NCBI GenBank assembly: GCA_014871385.1
Contig: CM026423.1
Location: 22,145,792 to 22,209,791 of the forward strand
DNA length: 64,000 nt
Source: Ceratodon purpureus
Taxonomy: Eukaryota; Streptophyta; Bryopsida; Pseudoditrichales; Ditrichaceae
Direction of reading: 5' to 3'
Below are positions 13,027 to 26,072 of the stretch, in pieces; position 1 is the stretch's first letter, and every line of letters begins with the position of its first letter. The position numbers were made by a program, and so were the translations under genes. A model generated the notes under the pieces. The model did no database searches and was not told the origin of the DNA. It saw nothing but the letters and a program-made list of their open reading frames with translations.

Positions 13027-14448
13027 TCACGAAATCCGACTGCTTTCTCTGTTCTTCTTGCGGCTTGAAGTCGAGGGCTTCTCCTTCTTTGGGGTGTAGT
13101 TCATTCCACCGATATCAGAGTTTAGATGGCCACGTTTCTTCTCACCTTCTCCAACATCCAAATCGACACTTGGTTTGAACGGACCTACCCGGAATTTCAA
13201 TCGGCCATTAGAATTTACATATTGAATAAGAATTTACTTAATCAGAATAAGCAACAGAGTTGTAAACACTTCCAATTCGATCAGCTCAAAGTATAAAAAC
13301 GTACCTTCTTCCCTATAGAATCCGAAACTCTTCAGCCAGCCTGCCGGTAGTATCACCTTGCATTTTGAATTCGCACAAACAGAATCTATGGCCGTGTGCA
13401 TCGCTGCACACCACGGGTGATAGACACAGAAGCAGGGAGCCAGTATGACGTCAAACAGTGGGAACCCTGATCCGCACAGTGCACAATCCTGTATAGTCTT
13501 CGCCGGTGCAGTGTTTGTACGATAGTCTACGGCTTCTATATATCGGCCTGCAGTGCGAGTTGCGGGGATTGCATACCTGTCTTCGAGCTGCTTCGCCCGT
13601 GCCTTGAGATCCTCTACTCTCGCTAACTTCTGAACCTTTTCCTCGAATAGGCGCTTCTCCTCCTCCTCGGCTGCTGCCAGGTCCTGTGCACTCGGTTTCT
13701 CGTGCTTCTCTTCCATATCAACAATGGTCTTCTCCACTTCTTCGATCTGGATTTTTTTTGCCGCGATCTCATTCTGGTGCCACAAGATGATTGCTGGCAC
13801 ACCACCTTTGTCGATCATATCGCTCAGTGCAACCAGCTTCTCCAGCTCCGCCGACGTATTGGACAGCATCTCCTTCGCCTGTTCCAACAGCACCTGCTCC
13901 CCTCCGGCTTCAGCATCAGCCCACATCGGCAACTGCTTGGGCTTCCTCCTCTGCAGCTGATCAAAAGCGGCTCCATAGAGACAACAAGTAGCAACAAATT
14001 CCTTCTCCGCCACCTCAATTTCTCGGGTCAGTTTGTCCAAGATCTTTGCAGAGTAAGTAATTCGAACATCTTTTGCCATGTACACCACCGGCTCCTCCTC
14101 TGTATCCACCGGTCTACTCTTATTTCGACCCATTGCATATCGGGCCCAGTTCATAGGACAGTGATACAAAACCTCTGAGACCACTGCCCTCGCAAAACTC
14201 TCTGGAATACATAACCCCTCAGGCATCTGCTGGGTTTGGAAGCAAGGTGGATACAATTCGCGCACGCGCTCCACTATTCTCTCGGTCTTAGCAGCCTCAA
14301 AACAGTATCCTTTGTTCTGGACTTTCTCTCCAAATATGAATCGCAACTCCTCATTTCGAACATGGCTGCAATCTTTGGTGGGATCCAAGCCGTAGTTTGG
14401 GAGACCTATCGTACTTGCGAAATATCGCTCACTACGACTATCCTCCAT
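13027..14448 (-). CDS. Coiled-coil protein with C-terminal RING-like zinc finger, 2 exons, 433 aa
   Basis: Exon 1 is 14,448-13,305 and exon 2 is 13,184-13,027; the 120-bp intron has a GTACGT donor and TAG acceptor, and the joined frame is intact. I chose the ATG at 14,448 because the frame upstream has no earlier ATG. Residues 1-115 form a module containing FIFGEK and NWARYAM, matched by HIFGKK and NWAAFAL in the accessory gene at 33,509. Residues about 130-295 are a charged coiled coil rich in Glu, Lys and Ala. A RING-like cluster follows (C322, C325, C339, C341, H344, C347, C358, C363), then WLKSFGF and a basic Lys/Arg/Ser tail that could be nuclear. The RING cluster and WL-K/R-x-F/Y-GF signature recur in the gene at 62,535. 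RING domains are commonly ubiquitin E3 ligases; that activity here is inference. Substitution of Cys for the usual first His of the RING is visible. Confidence 0.75.
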
Positions 14449-17400
14449 CGTAACTAAAAAATCTGTTTCTCGCTCTGCCTTCCTGCTCTCGCTGCCTGCT
14501 GGTCTGACTATGTCTCGCAAGAATAACTTTGTGAGCAACCTCTGTGTGCCTGAGAACTGGTTGCTTGCTTCTTCGTATCCGTTGGGGAGAGCTTGGCGGC
14601 AGGTATTTAGTAGGAACGGCTTGGTATTATGGTAACCTTTAACATTGGTGCATCAAATGTCTCTGATATTATGCATTGTAGTAAGTACGCTGTTACGGAC
14701 ATTAATGACCTTTTTTAAAATTGCACTTCAGACGCAGACAGATTAGTTTGTCAATAATCATATGGTCCACATGTTAAGTTTTCCGCCCTTTTGAAATCGG
14801 ATACAGAGGTTTTAGCCCCTCTGATCATATCAAATACAAGTCCTATACTCAATAAACAGTGCATAATTATTGTGGATTGCTTTTCAATAGGTGCCTCAAA
14901 TCGTCGTCTACTCACCTTACTTGATCAATTAGACTGGTGTCCACAGTTTACCAAAAACACTTTATCTTCCTTCCTTTTAGTTGCTCAATGAGAAGTATCT
15001 CTTGAGATTGCTGTTTATTCATGTCAATGAAATTTATGATTCAGCTGTAACGCATTGATATATTAACTGGGATCACCATGTGTGCTGAAAGGCCTGAATC
15101 CAGGATGAAATTAACAGGGATCACCATGTGTGCTACTCCACTTTTGTGCAACGTTTTTATTTGGCCAATCGGTAAGTTCATCCTGACGTGTCTAATTTAC
15201 TACAAAAGAGTTACTATAACCGGTGGTCTGATTGGAAACTGTTACAATGAATGTTATATGAGGCATTGAGCTTTCTTTGGACTATTTACTTCTGATGGCG
15301 CCGGCGCCACTCTTAGGCCCCTCAGTGATATTCTCACAACACTTTTTTCTAAAAAAATTCTTGTTTTAAATTGAAATTACATACTTGTATTATCGAACTG
15401 AACAAAACAAATTATATTCAACCAAACGCAATATGAATTAACTCTCATGTTGTTTTTCCTATAAACGTTCCTTACTTAGGTTAATGTGTGTAGTGGTGTA
15501 AACGAATATTCTGTTGGATATGCCAAAACTTGTGGAAAAGCACGTAATGGCAAGGGTTTTATATCTTCATCTATTACCAGATATTTATTTTCTCAGGAAA
15601 ATTTGGCCAGATATTTACCAGATATTTACTTAACAGCAAAATCTGGCCAGACGGGCAAGACAGAACGTTTTAGTACGCCGTTGGTCACCTCGGCCACACA
15701 CCAAACTTATCTGAATTTCGGTTGGCGCCTGCGCCACTCGCAAGAACTCCAAGCTTTGTACAAATATGAGCTTATATAAATTGACATGGGTCCTTGCTTA
15801 ATCAATAATAATGATTGTGGATTCCGATTTCCCGGTTCAAGGTGGAAATCAGAACACCAGACCGAAAATATGGTGTTCAATTGGCATTCAAATATATGGT
15901 CTAACATGTGACTTAAAAGGAATAAAAAAATATAATATGGTCTACAATAATTAAGGGTGCTAACCAAAATAGAATTGGATGCTCACTCGGTATCATGTAC
16001 CACGCTAGATTGGCGCCGGCGCCAGTTCGACTTTAGAATATGAACCTTCTGTGTTCCAATACAAGCTTTTATCCTCAAAAAAAATTTTCATTCCCTTATG
16101 CTTTGGTCTTCAGAATAATTATAACGAATTGACGAAGGATTATGATTCGTTAGAGTTGGTAGTTTCGTTGAATTTTTCCCAGGTTCAAGTGGGGTTCTTT
16201 TCTAAGGTTCAGGTTAAGTTTTTACCAGGTACAGAAAATGCAAAAATTTCCCGCCAGTTGGGCTTACCTGACTTGGTTCCGAAACGGTGTAACTTCTTAT
16301 TTTGCAATGGATTTTTCACCATTTGACTCAAAAAAAAAAAAACGAATTCACTATTAAAGAAACTCTCCTCATTCTTCACTGCCATTAGAGGGAAATTTCT
16401 ATAATTATTACAATCAATAATATATTAGAGCCCTGGTATCGCCACGATGTTTAGGTTAAAAACGCAATGAAAGTTTCGGTTTATTTATAAGACAATTAAA
16501 AAAAATATAATTTAAGCGTCAAGAGATGGTAATATGCTCGATTCTAGGTATTACTACCATGTTTAGTCTACGAAAATACTCAATCATACCAGACATCTAC
16601 ATTGGATTCCGATAATTGTGGAACGTACAATTCACTAAGTTTTAGAACAAATGTTATCGAAAATTTTTACATAGACATCAAGACACAACAATGCAAAGTG
16701 TCTTCGAAAATAAATTGTTTCACAAAACAGTGAAAGGTTCCTAAAGCTTCCTAATTAATCTCCTATTCAATATATTCGATAATACAATTAAAATTATATC
16801 GACACGTATTACATTCTTACCATTTAATTCCAGATGTCGATAGCGTTACGAGCTCATTTTGTAAGAATCACCACTGTTTAACTCACTACATTGTTAAAGA
16901 ATCCGCATAATAAACATTCTCACCATAAACCACAATCATTGACTGCTAAAGGAAATTTGATTGTGCTTAATTGTTGTTTATAATTCTCAAATGATTAATT
17001 TGGATGGGAAAATCGAAGTGGCTTTGATGGGATAATGAATTGCACCGGCGCCGTGATAGCGAATTGACTAACAGAATTGTTCATCAAATTACTTTAGTAT
17101 GTACCATACCCTGATGTACCATATTCGAAATGAAGATCTTCCAGCATTGGAAATTCACCTGATTTTGATTTTTCGTTATTCGTAGGTGTGAAATTGAGCA
17201 TTCATGCAATGTGTCCTCTGCACTTGAATTACATAATAAGGCTGGTAACTCTAATTTTGGACAACAATGATGTAGAGTTCTTTCCTTTCAGTCATTAGGT
17301 TGTTATCATTTAATAATTTTGTGCACACTAAAGACTGGGCGTACTAATGATCTTATTTGGTAGTGTTGGAATCCATTCGGTTAGGCTGTTTTGCATTCTA

Positions 17401-20400
17401 AGATCTCATAATTAGTCGTGGGATTATCGAGCATTTTCAGGAGTATTTGAATGTTCTGAATAAATAGGGAGGCTTTTTAAATTGGAGTAGACCATTTGCT
17501 TCAAAATTAATATGAAATAGAAAAAAAAAAACAACTACTGGAATGGCCTATAAAATTTAATGGTACTGCCCATTTCTTCGAGAACCCCGAAAACATTGAA
17601 ATTGGTCTGAAGAAATTGAAATTGGTACACTAACTTCCTTGCTTTGAGTTCAGTAGCTTCAAAAGAAAAACGAACAAAATTTCTCGATTGACAACTTCAC
17701 ATCTGCTGACGTCAATAAGGAGAATGGCGCCGGCGCCATATGACACATCGTTCCATAATCGTTCACCATCCTGTTTCTCGATTCCTAGCATGATGTTCGA
17801 GAGTTTTATCTTCAACAACGGTATCCGTTTATACTGATATGCTGAAGCAGGGATTGTCATGTTTGTCTTGTCCTGGTCGATGGAATGAATAATGCCCTTG
17901 ACATACAGGTGACGATTATACACAGGTAGCATTCACCATAGAACAATCGTTGTGGCAATATACATTCTGGCATGAACCGTGACATTCGGATTATATATTT
18001 GATGATGGTTAAAAAATATATCGTCTTCTATAAATGTGTTCAGAGTGAACGAGGTGGTCGTCTTTGTCTGTGCATGACCTTTGATAGAGTCGGGTTCTGG
18101 AGGAAGATGGTGGCACGTATGGCAGCACTGAATTTATTACTAGGTTTATCGCAGACGTTGCTTGTTGTTCAATATAATTCCGTAGAAGAAATTATGACTT
18201 CTGTCACTATCGTTTTTTCTGAATGTTCACGTTGTAGCTGTCTTATTGCGGAAGATACCACAATAGTTGAATCTCAATTGAATCCCGAATCTTCAGTTCT
18301 TACCTGTTGAAAAGGTGTATGAATTCGCAATGTTAATATACTAATAATGGTCATGGAGAGACTAAATGGTCTGCCATTTCATAAATATCCAACAAGATTG
18401 CAAGTTAATTGTTTGAGAAATTTCGTACGATGCAAGGTCACAGAATCTAGAATTCACATGCAATCCCATGTTCAGAAGTGCAGGTCTCCATTGCTGTATT
18501 GGATTTGCCATGAATTTACAAAGTTTGAAATTACGAGGAAGCAAGCGGCTGCAGTGAATATCCCATAGTAAATGTAAATTCCACCAGGGTTTCAGATATA
18601 AACTACAAGTGGAACAGTGAATTACGTCAATGGGTGCAGGACTCGGGTTCGAGCCTGGTGACGAGCGAAATCAGGTGGATTCGACGTAACTCCTCACCAA
18701 ACTTGGCCGGTATCCTGCCCCACTTGACACAAAGCGAAAATCAAACTGGATACGTTTCCAGTTGGAGGAAGCTTTTTTATGTTCTTGCTTTTATTATTTT
18801 GTTTAAAAATTTCTTAATAAATGAAAGTCTATATGTCTAATTTCGTCATTGTTTGGTTATTGTAGGAAATTATGATAGTTGTCACCGACTTTTTATATGA
18901 AGTAGAGATTAATTGCACCAAAAAAAAGGCATTAATAAAAAAAAAAGAGTATTCGCTTCACAGAATCATATTTACTTTGCAATGAATTTGTCCGTGTGTG
19001 TATAAATCAATCTTATAAGGAATCCAGAATTTTTGATTAAATCATTGCTTGCGGATGACATGAATCTGTAGCTTTGAAAACACCGCATTTGGCCCTTGGC
19101 AGTTGTAATTCTCTTTTGCGGTAATTTAAATCGATTATTGTCTTCAAAAATAATAAAATCTCCGCATTTTCTTCCTTAATGCGTTTTCTTCACATCCGCG
19201 GACATCATCATGCCCTTGAATTATCAGCGCCCCCCTACAGGCATTTTTATTTCTAGGTTCTACTTTTGAGTAGGGTCCATTTGTCGGTTTCAAAAATACA
19301 GGTAGCCAGCTAGTCAGAATAAGCTACGTTTAACTGCGGTGTTCTTTATTTTGTCACTTCTGCTATGTAATAAATTCAGCAATTGCTTTCAAAAATAAAA
19401 AACCAGAATAATCCGCATTTTTTGAATTTGCATTCTTTATTGGTACAAGAAAATAGAGCAGTTAAGAGCAAGCATTTGGGGATCAAATTCTTTCTTTCTA
19501 TGTATTTCATCAATGATGATGTTCATAAATGGCACATTGTCCTTTTCTTATTGAAATAGTAGTCAAGGCAGGTAACTTTAATCTTGCCAAATTTAATATC
19601 CGTCTCCTCTATCTTTTTAATCTTAGCTTTACACCAATTAATATTTTTTGTGCATACTATAGCCTCAGCGATGTAATTCTCTCCACTTGTAGTGTTAGTA
19701 ATCCATTTCACACATTAGATTCCATTCTGAATTATGAAATTTGCAAACATTTTTAGGAATATTCATGAGACTACCGAGCTAATGCTTGTATCACCTATGC
19801 TTACTATGGAATTTATCTCCATGGATTTGACCAAATTAAATACAGCATAACCATGACAAGTTAGTAGCATCGAGATTGTTGCAAGTTAGTTTTTTGATTC
19901 AGATCATTCATCAAATTTTTTTTATATTATAACGTTATAATCTGTATGGTTGACAAATTTGGTGTTTTCGATTCGCATGGTAAAACTTCTGTGAAGCATA
20001 TAATTAATGAATACATGTATCTGTCTTGACCTTTTTTTTTGGGGAAGGATATGGTATCTTTATTCTATGCGTCTCGACCTTTGGAACCCGTCGACCAGCG
20101 TTTAAATTACTGGCGAATTTTCGCCAGAAACTTACCTCAAATTGTGTGTGGCTCCTCATACACTAGGAAAACTGAGGAAAAAAATGGATGAATTCGCCAA
20201 AATGTTATGAAAATTTACCCAAAGTCGCCACTCGTTGGATGCAAGTACCTTAAAATTAAAAAAATTATGGATGAATATGTTCAAATGGATGATTCATCTT
20301 TCTTGGCTTCATTTCAAGGTGGCTGTCGTGATACCTGTGAAAAAACAGGATTAAAACCTAAAACCGTCGACTGACTCTTGCGTTAAATTTAGGGGTCCAT

Positions 20401-20856
20401 TAAGTACAGAGGTGAAAAGACTAGTAAAAATATCAGGACACAATTCTCAAGGCAGCAACAGATCAACATTATAATAGAACACATGAGAATATGTAACTTT
20501 TACCCTGTTTACTACTGCATAAGAAAGGAGACTCACTATTAACTCTTTTCATTAATCTGAGACAGTAAACGAAATTTAGACCATGAAGTTTTCCAAAAGG
20601 TATGGTGCTGTGGTTTGGCGCCGGCGCCAGACGAACTTCACTATATTCTGGTTGGGCTCCATTAGAATGCTTGTTGTTCTTCCACTATTAATTATTGATG
20701 AAAAGGTTATGCTATGTTTACACAATGGGCTTATCCATTAGTGGTTTGGTAAGTATTGCAAGCATTGGAGATTTTTTTTTAATCGTCGATAGAGTGTAGC
20801 TGTTTGACAGTTCTCTGCAATGCAATCTCCGAATATGACTTACATAGCACATTCAT
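14449..20856. other. Long spacer of block A with palindromic sites
   Basis: Exact GGCGCCGGCGCC sites lie at 15,295-15,310, 16,011-16,024, 17,724-17,739 and 20,616-20,629, with variants near 15,724 and 17,044. Short direct repeats include GGGATCACCATGTGTGCT at about 15,069 and 15,117. Open frames of 60-112 aa occur (for example 15,486-15,779, 17,630-17,932 and 17,972-18,310) but show no domain, splice pattern or recognisable relative. I list no gene in this stretch. Confidence 0.45.
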
Positions 20857-21198
20857 TTAGAGCTGTTTGGTGTAACTGGAGGTGTGCGGGTTTATGTAAT
20901 CAGCTTGAAATTCTTTTTGTGCATTATTTACCTTTGGTGTCAAGGCCGTTATTTCGAAACATTCCGTTGCAAGTAGACCTTGACTAATTTCAAATATTGC
21001 ATCAACGATCTGCTCAATTTTGGCGGATCCATCCACGTGGTTCACGATGTGGCTTTCATGATGTGGCGCTAATGATAGTCCGGCTGTGTTTATGCGGCTG
21101 TGTTTATGGCTGCTCCAGTTTGAGATTAGGTTTCTCCTTGCATAAGATGAGGACGATGTAATCGTTTTCCCTGCTCCCGTTTCTTTTCTAGTTCTCAA
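20857..21198 (-). CDS. Possible small protein, 113 aa, divergent from the 21,285 gene
   Basis: An uninterrupted frame begins 86 bp from the start of the oppositely oriented gene at 21,285, so the two could share a promoter. The translation is Ser-, His- and Asn-rich with a short hydrophobic-acidic centre and has no recognised domain. Length alone does not prove coding. It could instead be the untranslated 5' region of its neighbour. Confidence 0.25.
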   Translation of the reverse strand: MRTRKETGAGKTITSSSSYARRNLISNWSSHKHSRINTAGLSLAPHHESHIVNHVDGSAKIEQIVDAIFEISQGLLATECFEITALTPKVNNAQKEFQADYINPHTSSYTKQL

Positions 21199-21284
21199 TT
21201 TTCGTCGTTGTGCAGCATCCTCATTTCAGTTTAGAGTGTTTTTAGCTGTCCTTTGGTGCGAATTTCGTCGCAATTTGTGGAATC

Positions 21285-22214
21285 ATGGCCGAGGATGCGC
21301 TGAAGAGAACGGCGAAGAGAAAGTCCTGCGAGGTTTGTGCTGACAGTGGTTGTGTGAGTCTTATTGACTGGGAGCAGCCTCATTTGCCGATTTGGGATGG
21401 TGCATCTGACCGTCGACTAGGTGAGTTCCAGCATCTTCGTGATGCTCCTAAGTCGTTGCCGGAGTTGATGCAATGGTTGCGTAGCGTGTCTGATTTTGAA
21501 GAAAAGTCGGCTATGGAGTGCCCCAGCATCAAATCAGTTTTCGATCTGGCTGGACCCTCTTGGGATGGTGTGTGGACACTTCAGGCGATGCTATCATTTC
21601 AAGCTGCTGCAAATGCATCCGGCATTATGCATCCGTCGATGGAGGTTCGCAAAGCGCTGCAGAGTGCTGCTCCTTTGAGAAATGTATCACCTGCTCGGAT
21701 TTCCCGTTCAGACTCAAGAGTACGAAGTAATTTGGAGGCTGTCAAGAGAGCACATTTGGTTCCGACCCCATCGTCTGCAATGTTTGTTGTTCCAAATTTG
21801 ATTCCTCTCGTTATTTTATCGGATTCAGATTCAGCTTCCGTCGATGAGGGTCGAGATGATGAGTGTGACAGCCATGCATTGTCTAATCCGGTTATCGACG
21901 ATGCTTCCATCCCCTTTTCAGGAGGTTAGTGACTTCTACAACCTACCAAGCCGTCGTCTCCACTTGTCAAATTTAGATTCCTTTCTTGGATGGTTGACAT
22001 TGATAACTGAGTCAGTTTATTGGGTGAACATAGAAGTCTATGTGCTTTAGATGTTTCGATTCTTTCTTGTATCCTTAGTCATTCAGAATTACTGGTTGAC
22101 CTGTTCTTTCATTTTCTTGCTATGTCAGATTACTGTGCGGACGTTGCTGCTCGCTCTTCAGCCGAACCTCCCGAGCTTTCTCCATACCTTCGTGAAAAGT
22201 ATTTTCCTCAATGA
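21285..22214 (+). CDS. Orphan protein of block A, 2 exons, 241 aa
   Basis: Exon 1 is 21,285-21,924 and exon 2 is 22,129-22,214; the donor is GGAG|GTTAGT and the acceptor TGTCAG, and the phase-1 join restores an open frame ending at TGA. The N-terminus is basic and then has CEVCADSGC, a possible half zinc knuckle. The middle is a helical, Leu- and Trp-containing region. The C-terminal third is acidic and Ser-rich (SDSDSAS, DEGRDDE). No family is recognised. The palindrome at 20,616-20,629 lies about 650 bp upstream and a variant, TGGCGCTGGCGCCA, at 22,334-22,347 just downstream. It is probably an accessory gene of block A; alternative readings include a diverged transcriptional regulator. Confidence 0.5.
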
Positions 22215-23400
22215 TCGCATATATTCTTTTTTATCTAGGATCTCGAGGATGATTTGTATGGAGTGTGATCCTTCTTGGTTTCGTCGTAAGGAATGTTGCA
22301 TAATTTTGTTGGTTTCTTGGCAATTTGCTTGCTTGGCGCTGGCGCCATCGGCAGTACCTTGCTCTAGCGAACTCAGATTGGTTTAATCCTGATGCTTCTT
22401 GTGTTTTGGAAACTATCAACAAGGATATACTCAGGCTTTATGATCTGGTTTGCTGTTTTGATATATTTGTTTCCTCAAACGCAGTCTCAAGTGTACACTC
22501 GACTTCGTTTTTCTATTCTCCTTAAGGATTGACGTTGGATTCGTCGATATGTGGCACTTAGCTTCTTGTTTAGTTTCTGTACGTTGTTAACTGGGATTTG
22601 CTTACGAGCTCAGATGATTTTCTTCTCTGTGTTTACTCCGAGCTGATTCGTGTTTGCATACCATGCTGTGCACGCAGAGGGCCCGTATCAGACGGTACAA
22701 TTGTAGTCACTTGTGTGTCAAAGTTTTCTTCATGTTCATATTCACATTTTCTGGACCTTGAGACCACTGTGCGCATCTTTCCAGTCCGACCGTTGCTCTT
22801 GGACGGTTATCGATCTAAGTTAACATGTCTGTCATTTATATATATTAGATTGCTCGCAACGTTGATCCTCTTGGCAATTTTAATTTTAATGTCGATTTGT
22901 GCTTAGATGTATTGATCCTCTTATGGGATGGCGCCGGCGCCATGTCCCGGTCTGTGGTCCCGTTCTTTCTGCATGTCATTTGAGTTCGAACTGTTTTTAA
23001 TTCAATAGATTGTTGTTTTTCCAGACATTGCGCAATGCATTGTTGCGATTTGGTATTCTCGTTATTTTTGTACGCTCCATTTTTGTTTTGTATAAGACGT
23101 TATACGTATAGTGTATTCTACTTTGGATGAGGTATGTATCATTACATCTTTCGTATTACATCGTATGTATTTTGTGTACAGAGGTACTGAATGCGTTTGG
23201 GTTCCGTCGATTGTCCTTCTGGATGAAATACGCTGGTCAACATCTGCTTTTAGTTTCTGACGACGACTTCGTCCTCTGCACTTTTCTTACACAGTCATAC
23301 AGCCTGGCCTACATTTCTACCGAAACTGCCTATTTTATAACCTGTTAACCCTAAGTGACACACTCCGAAACTACTACCTCATTGGCACTTAACCATTTTC
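22215..23400. other. Spacer with two palindromic sites
   Basis: Contains the variant site at 22,334-22,347 and an exact ATGGCGCCGGCGCCAT at 22,928-22,943, the last one before the 23-46.7 kb interval that lacks them. Short open frames here have no support. Confidence 0.5.
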
Positions 23401-23425
23401 TGATGTTTTCAATAAATGGATCATC

Positions 23426-24485
23426 CTATAATGCCTCTTGAACTTTCTTTAAATATGATGCATCTTTACCAGAAGACATTGCCAAAGCTTTCAACTGAAA
23501 GTTGACTGGTTTCAAAACAATAGACTTTTGTTGGTTCAAAATTGGATCTCCTTCTTTTGGTGCCAAATAAGATCGTCTCGAGAGGGTATTAGGCTTTCCC
23601 TGAAGGTTGCCTGGTCGATAAGTGATCATAAAATCAAACCGAGACAATGACATACTTCACCTTGCTTTTCTTTGATATAAAACTCGTGCGCTCATTAAAT
23701 ATTCAAGATTCTTGTGATTTGTATAAACCATAATTGTATGTTGGGCCCCTTCAAGTAAATGGTGCCATTCTTTAAAAGCATCAATAATGGCCAGTAGCTC
23801 TTTGTCATGAATTTCATAATTAATCTCTGTGGCAAAGAATTTGCAAAAATGATATGCAATAGGATGTAGTCGTCCATCTTCATCATATTGAGAGAGTACT
23901 GAACTCAATGCAAAATCTGATGCATCTACTTCTAAGAGAAATGGTTTTGAAGAGTCTGCATGTACAAAGATCAGGGCTGATATAAATTGCTTTTTTTTAA
24001 TGTTTGAAAAGCTTCTTCAGCCTTCTCATCCCATACAAATTTGTACTTCCTTGTGAGACGATTCAATGGAGCAGCAATTTTAGAATAATCCTTGATGAAG
24101 ATCATATAAAAGTTTGCAAAACTCAAGAAACATTGTACGTCCCGAACTAAAGAGGGTGCAACCCAATCAATTATGGTTTGTATTTTTTTTCCATCCATGA
24201 AAATGTCATTGCCCAAGACAATATAACCCAAAATCTCTACCATCGATTGATGGAAAACGCATTTCTCCTGCTTGGCATAAAGTCCTCATTCTCGTAATTT
24301 TTCAAGAACAAGACGGACATGATACTCGTGTTTTTCTTCATTTTTGGAGTATATGAGAATGTGATCTAAGTAGATGACAACAAAATTATCCAAATACTCC
24401 CGAAAAATATCATTCATCATGTGTTGAAAAAACAGCTGGTACATTAATAAGGCCAACAGGCATGACTAAATATTCAAAGTGACCA
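23426..24485 (-). mobile_element. Ty3/gypsy retrotransposon fragment (RT end and RNase H), decayed
   Basis: Read from high to low coordinates, the minus strand encodes the end of a reverse transcriptase, the connection region with the typical FLSFANFY-like block and TRK...FxWDEKAEEAF, then an RNase H segment containing IHDKELLAI and YTNHKNLEYL, and a short start of the following region (YRPGNLQGKPNTLSRR). The RT catalytic box reads YLDH instead of the usual YxDD. The frame is broken at least three times (near 24,430, 23,970 and 23,655). No long terminal repeats, gag, protease or integrase are visible nearby. It is a dead, truncated copy of a plant retrotransposon. The usual order RT then RNase H is preserved, which makes the assignment secure. 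Confidence 0.85.
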
Positions 24486-24951
24486 TACCTTAGCATCCCG
24501 ATTCTAAAATTGGTACTAAGGTGGGCGACTAAAATTGCATGTTAGGGCTTTTTTTTCGAGGGTTACAACCAATAACTATGTGACATGTGGCAAACCAATA
24601 TTTGTTTTTCCCCTGAAAACTAATTGTTTTCTGGCGAACTTGCTATGATTTAGACTTACAGAGAAGCGTCACAGTGGACTTGATCGGCAAAACTGGACTA
24701 GAGGAGGCACAACATTAGATCGAGACCTTACCTCAAAATTCTTGTTCCTGATCATCCATGGAGCTTGGTTCCTCTGCATTAGCTCCTGGTAACCTGTGCA
24801 GAATGTCGAGACCATCCAACCCAACTCCCTCTGGATCACTTTCATGACGCTCATCCGTGAATGGGGTTAACCAACTGCCACCCTCATGACTTTCAGCACC
24901 GAGTGCAAAACTAGCAATAAAAACAGTGACTAACGTTGCGATTGCCTCGGA
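24486..24951. other. Spacer between the retrotransposon fragment and the 24,952 gene
   Basis: I see no supported gene. A 61-aa minus-strand frame (24,669-24,854) could be an extra 3' exon of the neighbouring gene, but its frame follows a clear stop codon of that gene. Confidence 0.35.
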
Positions 24952-25729
24952 TTAGATGTCATCCATGGGAACGTCAATGGGATTGTCAATGGCATCCAAA
25001 TTCGAGGGGGACTGAGCCGCGAGCTGCTCGTAAAGTCCTCGCACATAAGACTCTCCAGGCTGGTCTGGTAGATCCCTAAATTTTGTTGGAATATACTGCA
25101 AACCATAAAGCTTTGAAGTCAAGAATGATCGGCAAGGTCAGAAATTTCAAGATATGATATGAGCGTGTTCGGCATCATCCTTCACAGCCAATTTAAATCA
25201 AAAAGGTGTGAGAAACTAGACGTGGGATGAACACAAAGGTTTAGTGTCAGCTTACATTTTCCCAATGTCGTTCGTAGGCAGCTTTGTCATCAGCCACCTC
25301 ATCAGGTTTGTGGTTCCTCTTCGCTGTCGACACAGGCCCATCCTCGGTATCAGCTTCCGCCTTGCGTTTGCCTTTGCAGACGGGCGTGCTGGGGCCTGGA
25401 TTTGATAAAGCTGCCAACGCTACTTCAGCAGTACCCTGAGTTGGAGTTGCATCGATGTCATCGCCATCGGTGACTACAGGTCCCTCCCTTTCGGACTCTT
25501 CCAAGGACAACTGTTGCTGGGATATTTTACAGCTGCAGGCCTGCAATGATCTGCGAAATATTGGATTAGTAACCGGATTTACGAATGCAAGGCCAATCAG
25601 TTGCAAACTGATATTAATATCAAGACTTGTTTCCAGTGATTGTAATTGCAAACTGCAATTACAATCACTGGAAACAACTACTTGATAGTGCTTGGCCTTT
25701 CTGAAGTGTGGAGAATTGCATAAACTCAA
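24952..25729 (-). CDS. Two-exon gene of unknown function with acidic C-terminus
   Basis: Exon 2 (25,095-24,952) and exon 1 (ending at 25,256) join in phase through an AAT|GTAAGC donor and a TTTGCAG acceptor. The open frame of exon 1 runs up to 25,729, but its first ~70 codons lie in a hairpin repeat (25,589-25,699), so the true start or a 5' splice site is probably near 25,550-25,560, where a CAG acceptor-like site occurs. The conserved-looking part has GKRKAEAD, a nuclear-signal-like basic patch, then AYERHWEN and, after the intron, a Pro/Asp-rich acidic tail ending MDDI. No domain is recognised. It could be the tail of a decayed transposon gene. Confidence 0.4.
25589..25699. repeat. Perfect long hairpin (fold-back repeat)
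   Basis: Two 23-bp arms at 25,628-25,650 and 25,654-25,676 are perfectly complementary around a 3-nt loop. Outer pairing continues with one asymmetric bulge (AAGGCCAA with TTGGCCTT). The structure resembles a miniature fold-back element, and it overlaps the 5' part of the open frame at 24,952-25,729. Confidence 0.85.
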
Positions 25730-26072
25730 AGGGTTTTCAAAGAGGTGACAAGGCAGTTACATTACATACTAAAGTAACACGTACAGTGTAATTATGATGT
25801 TGATCACATAGTGACAGGCTAAAAGTACACTATACTAATTCTAGCTACTGAGTGAAAGCACACTGTAATGAAGCGTTACCAGGTACATGTCTTACCTGAT
25901 ATGGGTGTGAAATTACGGCTGTAGGCAGGTGAGGTTAGTAAACTAAAGTTGAATCAAGGATTAATTGATGATCAGCACTGAGAATCATGCGGCACATCAT
26001 GATGTGTCAGTATGAGACGGCATGAACATAGGGAAAGCACAAGTCCACTACCATGCACCTATGAGAACACAG

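Noticed and set aside
13702..14178. 158-aa plus-strand frame
   Set aside because: It is the complement of the coiled-coil region of the RING gene; the repetitive codons there leave the opposite strand open.
17630..17932. 100-aa minus-strand frame containing a palindrome
   Set aside because: No domain, start context or neighbouring exon could be supported; the palindrome alone (read as YGAGAI) is not evidence for coding.
18630..18690. Second GGTTCGAG word suggesting a tRNA
   Set aside because: It forms only a local hairpin (CAGG-CTCG with CGAG-CCTG); no tRNA cloverleaf is possible.
23340..23360. TTAACCCTAA telomere-like word
   Set aside because: Single occurrence with no tandem array; similar single words near 32,556 are also not telomeric.
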